Shown: piece by piece, positions 38,066 through 43,580 of the stretch
Layout of the letters: the number at the start of each line of letters is the position of its first letter
Position numbering within the stretch: the first letter of the stretch is position 1
DNA from: a virus
IMG/VR virus record: IMGVR_UViG_3300022885_000033
Span: 1 to 43,580 of that record
Length of the DNA stretch: 43,580 nucleotides
Direction: 5' to 3' (one strand)
Program-made: the position numbers and the translations under genes
Notes under the pieces: generated by a model
What the model saw: only the letters and a program-made list of their open reading frames with translations
Databases searched by the model: none
Told to the model about the DNA's origin: nothing

Positions 38066-41000
38066 AAAGACTGCATACTCGAAGATTGGCTACTGGAAAC
38101 AAGAAACCATCACCATTAGCACAAATAAACAATCTCATATCTCCTGAGAAATTAGCGTTAAATGTGTGGAACAACGTACCATTTTTCAATAACACAGTTT
38201 CACCATTTACTCGTTTAATCTTATATTCATCTGATGATGTATTAACTGGTCCTGTAGAATTTACTCCATCGTCGGTGAATTGGTTACTGACCGATGATGT
38301 TGAACCAGATCCAAAGAAATATCCAAACGCTATGTTTCCCGGGGCTGATCCATGGGCCGGGGCTGATCCAAAGAATCCACCACCGAAATTGTTTCCGCCA
38401 TTGCTTGGTAAGAATTGTGCATCCTTAGCTGCATCATAAACACCAACGAATCCATTTGGTGATGTTGCCGATGTGTTGCCAGAAACATTCCACGTAACTT
38501 CAAAGTCACCCTTAATCACACTATCAATTTTTCTTATATTGGCTCTAGAGTTAGTACCAGAATTTTGGGAAACAATGCTATTTTGACCAGTGAAGATATA
38601 AAATGATGTTGCTCCATCCCATGTACTAAATCCTGTAGGATTCTGAACAAGTTGATCAATACAATCGCTTATCGGTCCACCAACAGATCCTGGGATTGGT
38701 GGAAGTGAGCCATTACCAGCAACCTGCGCCATAGCAATATATATATAATCTAATGAACCATTGATTGATGAATTCGAACTTCTAATTCTAAAACCATCTG
38801 CCAAAATATCAATATCAGCGACACTATCTGTCAATTCAATACCATTTGAATTGGTCTTTAGACGGAATGATATTGGATTTATTTCATCTCTCGCAGTATC
38901 AATTATAAGCCAATCAGTTGTACTTGTACTCTTAATTAAAATCCATCTTGGCTTAAATCCTGTATGGATAAATGGTGACTTAATTGCATTAGCATTTCCT
39001 TTATATGTTCCAACTTTACAAATACCTGGAACATTTCTGAATGAATATGAAACATACTGTTCTCCAATAACATTAGTAGCACTATCAAAACTACTAATGG
39101 TTGTTGATGTACTCGTTGGTGGTGTATTAGCATGAACATTATTACCATCAGTGAATAATCCATTGGGGAAATCTAATGCAAGATATGAATTATTTGTAGA
39201 TAAATCCATACCAATATTATTTGTCCAAAAATACCATACATTCGATGTATCTCTAGATTTTACAATAATTGCATCGGGGGTGCCTGGCAAGCCGTGCCCG
39301 ATAGTTGCAGCCAATCCATTACCTGTAAAGGTTGCAATACTAAAATGTCCAGGAGCGGCTACAGATACACTGGTTTCGATTGTTCCTTCGGTATTGCTTT
39401 GGACAGTTCCATCAGCTTTCCAATTCCATGATACAAATTTGTTGTTAAAACTATTTACTGCTGTATTATCACCCACAACAAAACCATTGTCAACGAATGC
39501 AGTCAGTGCGTTGGTGTCTATTGTTTCAGCACTTAATGAATTCGTTCGCAGAGTGTGATTTTCTCCTCGAAGGGTATCAGTAAGCATATTGTCAAGGGAT
39601 TGGTTTCTAGCTTTAATCCAGGTTAGGTCTGGACTGAAACCAACATTTGAAATTGTTTGTCCACCAGTAATAACCGCTGGCATATTTTGTGCGCCGACCG
39701 GCGGGGTGTTTACAAATGGTGTATCTCCGAAATTAACCGTTCCTATAACTGTAGGTGAAAATGGGGAAGAATAAAGGATCGCAAATCTAACGCCGCCGAA
39801 AATAGTTGCACCAACAAATTGGCTTACTCCGTTCTTAAAGAATTCAACAGTGTTATTTTTCACAAACGCGGCTATAGTATCACCTGGCGCCCATGTTGCT
39901 CCTGCACTATTAAACACTTGACCATTTGCAATATTCTGACCCTGGTCATTGTATAACATAGTATTTGATGTATTATTCAATGAGCTATTGCTATCATGAT
40001 CAGTGCTGACAAAACCTACACCGACAAGACCAACAGATGGATTTGAATTAGCATCTAGTGTAAATTCAACATAGAATCCATCAGCGTTTCCCGCATCAAC
40101 TGAGCTTAGAGAAAATATTCCACCAAATTCTTGCAATCCAGTTAAATTTGCAGTTAGGTTACCATTAGAAAGTGTTGCTCCGGGAATTAAATCATTTGGA
40201 TCTATCGCAACAACCGGAGATCCAACGCTTGCTACGCCGTTTCCTGTATAAGTAACCGCATTGAAGAAATCTGCACCCTGAAATTGTGGTGTACTAACAT
40301 TTCGCGTATTCCATGGAACAAACCCCGTTAATGGGGTGTCCTGGAATTCTGATGGTTCAGAGCGCAATCGATAACGAATATCAACAGCGGCCGATGATCT
40401 ATCACCAACAATAACCGTATAATCTTCTTCTGATATTGGTCGTTTTGGTGTTATTACCGCAATACCAATACCGTTCTTAAAGAAGTTGATAACGTTGTTA
40501 TCAAAATCGACAGCCATTGTAATTCTATCACCATTGGTATAAGGTGTGCTTGGAGTAATTTGCATAACCCCATCGGATGCATCAATGATACCAACACCAC
40601 TGTCATACATCACTTGACCAAATGGCTGTGTAGTATGACCAGATGAGGCCCCGCCCTGTGTGTCAGCAACTCTTGGAGCAATACCCACACCATAACCATT
40701 GGCGGCAGCGCCTGTTCCTAAAATATCAATCTCGATGTGGAATTTACCTGAATGAGCATAAATGTTTCCGAGGGCTTGATAGTTGGCAATAATATTGGCT
40801 AAACCAGTACAAATCTTATTACCATCTAAGAAATTCCAACTAAAATTCTGTAATGGATTAAAAATCATATGCAAGTTTGACGGGCTATTCACGGAACCGT
40901 TTAATGCGTGCGTCATACTTGATGGTGAAAAATTGTTTCCGTGGCTTGATGAATCAAGGCCATCGCCGATGTTTTCTCCCAATATAAATGAAGTTGTGTC

Positions 41001-43229
41001 GGTTGAGTTCACAAGAGCAACTATCTGTGTATTAGTTTTTGCCTTCCATATAGCAGCATTATCACCTGTACCAACTGGAACAAATGATCCAAATTCGTTT
41101 GCATCAGTGCTATTTGATTTCCCAGATAGGAACGCGAATTGTGAAATGTATCCATTAAAGTCTTGTATACCAACAACATTACCAATTATAAAAGACTGTC
41201 CAGCAGTTGTAAGACTAGCTGTAATACCCAATGGATATGTCCCGCTTTCTCGTTCTATACGGTTTCCATTGATAAACACGCGAACTCTTTCCGACTCAAC
41301 AGAATTATTTGTATCCCATACCAAAACTAGGTGATACCATGCACTATCTCTAAAGAGTGGTCTGTAAATATTATTATTAGCGTCAGCAACCGCTGGACCA
41401 TTAGTGTGTTGTACTAAAAATTTATTACCAGTGAACGATACGTGCAATCGAGTACCACCGGCTGAACTTGAAAATATTGTATGATCTGGCTTTAGGTTAT
41501 TCAACTGGAACCAACATGATACCGTCCATGATGTTTGATTTTGTGTGGTACTGACAACTCTTGATAAGAAATCAACATCTCCATCAAACCATGCACTGAC
41601 TAAATCGTCGGATGGTGGAGGAGATGGTGGCCCGTCTGGGTTTGGAGAGACGGTTGCAACGGTTTGCCAATCATTGCCGTTTCCTGAAATATCTTTTCCT
41701 AAATCACCAGTATCCTTAAAATCTAGATGATAGCCAGCATTACCGAATGGACCAGTGTACAGGATTGGTGCGCCTGATCCGTTTGTTACGAATGCAGAAG
41801 GTGGAACAATGAGTCCATCGATAAGATACCATTCAGCGGTTTTTCCGGTCAAAGTGTCAATTAAAGTATGGCCCGTTTCTTTTATTATTTGTGTATTGTT
41901 AATCCAGGATGGTACTGAAGTACCAATAATACCTGAACCCGCACCAGAGGATGGACCTAAACTAGCGACTAATTCAACACCATCAAAATAGAATCGTAAA
42001 GTTTCTCTTCTTTGTGAATCACTAACAGAGGCATTGGCGTCATATTGAAGAAGACAATGATGCCATCTTCCTAATATCAAAGGAACGTCCCATGTAGCAT
42101 TAGCACTAACAACATTATTAATTGTCTGGAAATAATTAACAGTATTATTACCGTTTAGGAATCGCCAATCTAAAACCGAAATATTATTATCATCATTGAT
42201 ACTTATTACCTGTCTTTTACCAGCACCAACAGGAACGTTAGCATCAAGGCGTGTCCACCACGAAATTGTAAATTTACTACTATCAGTAGCAATATTTGAG
42301 CCAGCAGCTGGTTTTGTTAGTCTTCCAACACCATCGAATGTTATAGACACCGACGCTGGGGTACTAGGTGGTAAAACTGGTGGAATTACTAGAGTTGTTA
42401 CATAAGCAATATCGCCGTCATCGCCCTGGGAATTTAATGGGGGATCCTCTTGAACGAATCTCGCACCAAATGCATTACCGGTTGAAGCCGAAAGCTTTCC
42501 ACCAGTAATAACACTAGTACCAATTTTACTCTTACCAATTGTTTCATCAACGATATGATTAGTTAATACGCCAGCATCAACAATCTTATCAGCTGTTATA
42601 TTACTATTGGCTATCTTATCAGTAGTTACCGAACCATCTTCAAATTTTAGTGCTTCCGCAGCACCTGCCGCAATTCTATCTGTCGCTATTGAGTCATCTG
42701 TAATCTTATCAAACGTAATTGATCCCGGGACAAATTTTTCATTAGGAATACTATTTGTTTTAATTTTAGCCGTAGTAATTGCTGGTGGTGTAGGAGGAAC
42801 CGTGTCTGGACCTTCAATATCTGCATTTTCAATTTCCAATTGTGCTGTCAAATTTCCAGAGCCATCAAATCGTAAAATAGCATCAGTTGAACTTGATATT
42901 AATCTATCAAACGGTAATGAAGCTAACTGGATTCTACTACCTTCAAGTTCATTCTCAAAAATTGCAATACCAGAGCTATCAAATTTGATAAGATTAACGC
43001 CAACCGCACCTTGTGTTAAAGAATTGGCTAATGCCCCTAAACCATTAAAGGCACCATTTTCTACATTTGCCAAATCGGCGCGGGCAAGCTCGACGCCACC
43101 GGTTGTAATACCATCATGAATGCGCAATGCTGCGGGTACATCAGTAACAACTGACATTTCACCAGGTTGACCAGTGAAAGCGTCATTCTCTGATTTTGAT
43201 CCTCTTCTTAATTGAAACTGTTCAGACAT
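38064..43229 (-). CDS. Giant tail-fibre/adhesin with Mtd_N, stalk repeats, LamG- and SPRY-like modules
   Basis: The product has 1721 residues. The Mtd_N-type N-terminus (1-60: FQLRRGSKSENDAFTGQPGEM...LRIHDGITTGGVELARADL) is followed by stalk repeats (about 150-290, ITFDKITDDSIATDRI, ITADKIVDAGVLTNHI). LamG-like modules (about 295-500 and 540-720, FTISWWTRLD; WTVSCWFQLN; AWYHLVLVWD) come next. SPRY-like modules follow (about 820-950 and 1050-1180, INFFKNGIGI; VEFFKNGVSQ), then a DUF7483-like region (about 1190-1520, FSPDLTWIKARN). A final LamG-like domain ends in LRVCSL. It is a probable receptor-binding fibre. The ATG follows AAGGATAAAC. Borders are estimates. Confidence 0.88.
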   Translation of the reverse strand: MSEQFQLRRGSKSENDAFTGQPGEMSVVTDVPAALRIHDGITTGGVELARADLANVENGAFNGLGALANSLTQGAVGVNLIKFDSSGIAIFENELEGSRIQLASLPFDRLISSSTDAILRFDGSGNLTAQLEIENADIEGPDTVPPTPPAITTAKIKTNSIPNEKFVPGSITFDKITDDSIATDRIAAGAAEALKFEDGSVTTDKIANSNITADKIVDAGVLTNHIVDETIGKSKIGTSVITGGKLSASTGNAFGARFVQEDPPLNSQGDDGDIAYVTTLVIPPVLPPSTPASVSITFDGVGRLTKPAAGSNIATDSSKFTISWWTRLDANVPVGAGKRQVISINDDNNISVLDWRFLNGNNTVNYFQTINNVVSANATWDVPLILGRWHHCLLQYDANASVSDSQRRETLRFYFDGVELVASLGPSSGAGSGIIGTSVPSWINNTQIIKETGHTLIDTLTGKTAEWYLIDGLIVPPSAFVTNGSGAPILYTGPFGNAGYHLDFKDTGDLGKDISGNGNDWQTVATVSPNPDGPPSPPPSDDLVSAWFDGDVDFLSRVVSTTQNQTSWTVSCWFQLNNLKPDHTIFSSSAGGTRLHVSFTGNKFLVQHTNGPAVADANNNIYRPLFRDSAWYHLVLVWDTNNSVESERVRVFINGNRIERESGTYPLGITASLTTAGQSFIIGNVVGIQDFNGYISQFAFLSGKSNSTDANEFGSFVPVGTGDNAAIWKAKTNTQIVALVNSTDTTSFILGENIGDGLDSSSHGNNFSPSSMTHALNGSVNSPSNLHMIFNPLQNFSWNFLDGNKICTGLANIIANYQALGNIYAHSGKFHIEIDILGTGAAANGYGVGIAPRVADTQGGASSGHTTQPFGQVMYDSGVGIIDASDGVMQITPSTPYTNGDRITMAVDFDNNVINFFKNGIGIAVITPKRPISEEDYTVIVGDRSSAAVDIRYRLRSEPSEFQDTPLTGFVPWNTRNVSTPQFQGADFFNAVTYTGNGVASVGSPVVAIDPNDLIPGATLSNGNLTANLTGLQEFGGIFSLSSVDAGNADGFYVEFTLDANSNPSVGLVGVGFVSTDHDSNSSLNNTSNTMLYNDQGQNIANGQVFNSAGATWAPGDTIAAFVKNNTVEFFKNGVSQFVGATIFGGVRFAILYSSPFSPTVIGTVNFGDTPFVNTPPVGAQNMPAVITGGQTISNVGFSPDLTWIKARNQSLDNMLTDTLRGENHTLRTNSLSAETIDTNALTAFVDNGFVVGDNTAVNSFNNKFVSWNWKADGTVQSNTEGTIETSVSVAAPGHFSIATFTGNGLAATIGHGLPGTPDAIIVKSRDTSNVWYFWTNNIGMDLSTNNSYLALDFPNGLFTDGNNVHANTPPTSTSTTISSFDSATNVIGEQYVSYSFRNVPGICKVGTYKGNANAIKSPFIHTGFKPRWILIKSTSTTDWLIIDTARDEINPISFRLKTNSNGIELTDSVADIDILADGFRIRSSNSSINGSLDYIYIAMAQVAGNGSLPPIPGSVGGPISDCIDQLVQNPTGFSTWDGATSFYIFTGQNSIVSQNSGTNSRANIRKIDSVIKGDFEVTWNVSGNTSATSPNGFVGVYDAAKDAQFLPSNGGNNFGGGFFGSAPAHGSAPGNIAFGYFFGSGSTSSVSNQFTDDGVNSTGPVNTSSDEYKIKRVNGETVLLKNGTLFHTFNANFSGDMRLFICANGDGFLFPVANLRVCSL

Positions 43230-43241
43230 TGTTTATCCTTC

Positions 43242-43580
43242 TTAAATTTGTGCGCCGCGAACGTCGCCACCAATTGAACCCGTAATATTTGCTATACCAA
43301 CGATTGCCTTACCTGCCCCGCCAGCACTTCCCGGTGAAGGACCAACGCCATTAAGACCAGCTTGACCCAAATTACCACCGCGGCCACCGCCACCGGTTGG
43401 ATCAGCCACCCCAATAGGTGATCCCTGACCACCCAGAAGCAGTGTTCCGTCTGTTGCACCAGTTCCACGTCCTAGTCCTGGAGATCGGCCTGCGCCACCA
43501 CCACCACCTGGTGATGTGGTTCCGGATGAGCTGTCATTACCACCACCACCACCACCACCACCGCCGCCGATGACTCCATT
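43242..43580 (-). CDS. Glycine-rich tail protein, C-terminal part (partial)
   Basis: The frame is open to the right edge of the window; 112 residues plus stop are visible. The sequence is dominated by glycine runs (for example GGGGGGGGG and PGGGGGAGRSPGLGRGTG), ending in GGAGKAIVGIANITGSIGGDVRGAQI. Glycine-rich domains like this occur in phage tail tips and adhesins, such as the polyglycine loops of T-even gp38-type adhesins, where the loops decide receptor specificity. It lies 12 bases before the giant fibre start on the same strand. Its N-terminal part is outside the window, so function is only suggested. Confidence 0.75.
   Translation of the reverse strand, partial: NGVIGGGGGGGGGGNDSSSGTTSPGGGGGAGRSPGLGRGTGATDGTLLLGGQGSPIGVADPTGGGGRGGNLGQAGLNGVGPSPGSAGGAGKAIVGIANITGSIGGDVRGAQI

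Noticed and set aside
40783-41334. 183-codon rightward frame inside the giant fibre gene
   Set aside because: It is antisense to repetitive fibre-coding sequence with no start signals; other rightward frames in 33-43 kb were rejected for the same reason.

Overview
This is an AT-rich stretch of a large double-stranded DNA phage genome. It is most likely a T4-superfamily myovirus infecting a Gram-negative (proteobacterial) host. The evidence is a T4-type family B DNA polymerase, a gp45-like sliding clamp, a T4-type 5'-3' exonuclease (RNase H), a DsbA-like small DNA-binding protein, dense gene packing with ATGA/TAATG overlaps, long tail-fibre genes and many unique small ORFs. A phage PstS points to a phosphate-poor, probably aquatic habitat. 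The host cannot be named from sequence alone.

Layout. 1-1.2 kb: the end of a DUF2786/DUF7168-type gene and a hypothetical gene. 1.2-3.2 kb: leftward pstS and a rightward HD-domain alarmone-hydrolase-like gene share an intergenic region holding a three-part Pho-box-like repeat. 3.2-6.6 kb: small genes, including a zinc metallopeptidase and a tandem array of related small proteins. 6.6-8.4 kb: two leftward genes, one a von Willebrand A (VWA) protein. 8.5-15.4 kb: a paralogous pair, an Smr protein, NAD-dependent DNA ligase, a paralogous triplet whose first member is frameshifted, and a saccharopine-dehydrogenase-family gene. 15.4-19.9 kb: DsbA-like protein, DNA polymerase and sliding clamp, followed by a short GC-rich segment that folds into nested helices. 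20.1-27.6 kb: a 7-deazaguanine module (DpdA, QueD-like, MazG/DUF550-like, GT-B glycosyltransferase, FolE, QueE) interleaved with a PD-(D/E)XK-like nuclease, a phosphoribosyltransferase and an HNH nuclease. 27.6-32.5 kb: Nudix, RNase H, CYTH, calcineurin-like phosphoesterase and a DUF6445-like oxygenase candidate. 32.5-43.6 kb: leftward tail-fibre/adhesin genes.

How it fits together. The replication genes sit next to enzymes that would make 7-deazaguanine bases (FolE, QueD-like, QueE; QueC is not in the window) and insert them into DNA (DpdA). A glycosyltransferase in the same gene run raises the possibility of a further-decorated base, and nucleases in the same run could attack unmodified host DNA. 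PstS, the alarmone-hydrolase-like protein and the saccharopine-dehydrogenase-like protein look like auxiliary genes for host metabolism.

Two promoter styles recur. One is a sigma70-like TTGACA / TGTTATAAT promoter, most often with a 16-nt spacer. The other is a T4-late-like TAAATA motif. No tRNA, CRISPR array or insertion sequence was recognised, and no stretch over 300 bases lacks a gene.
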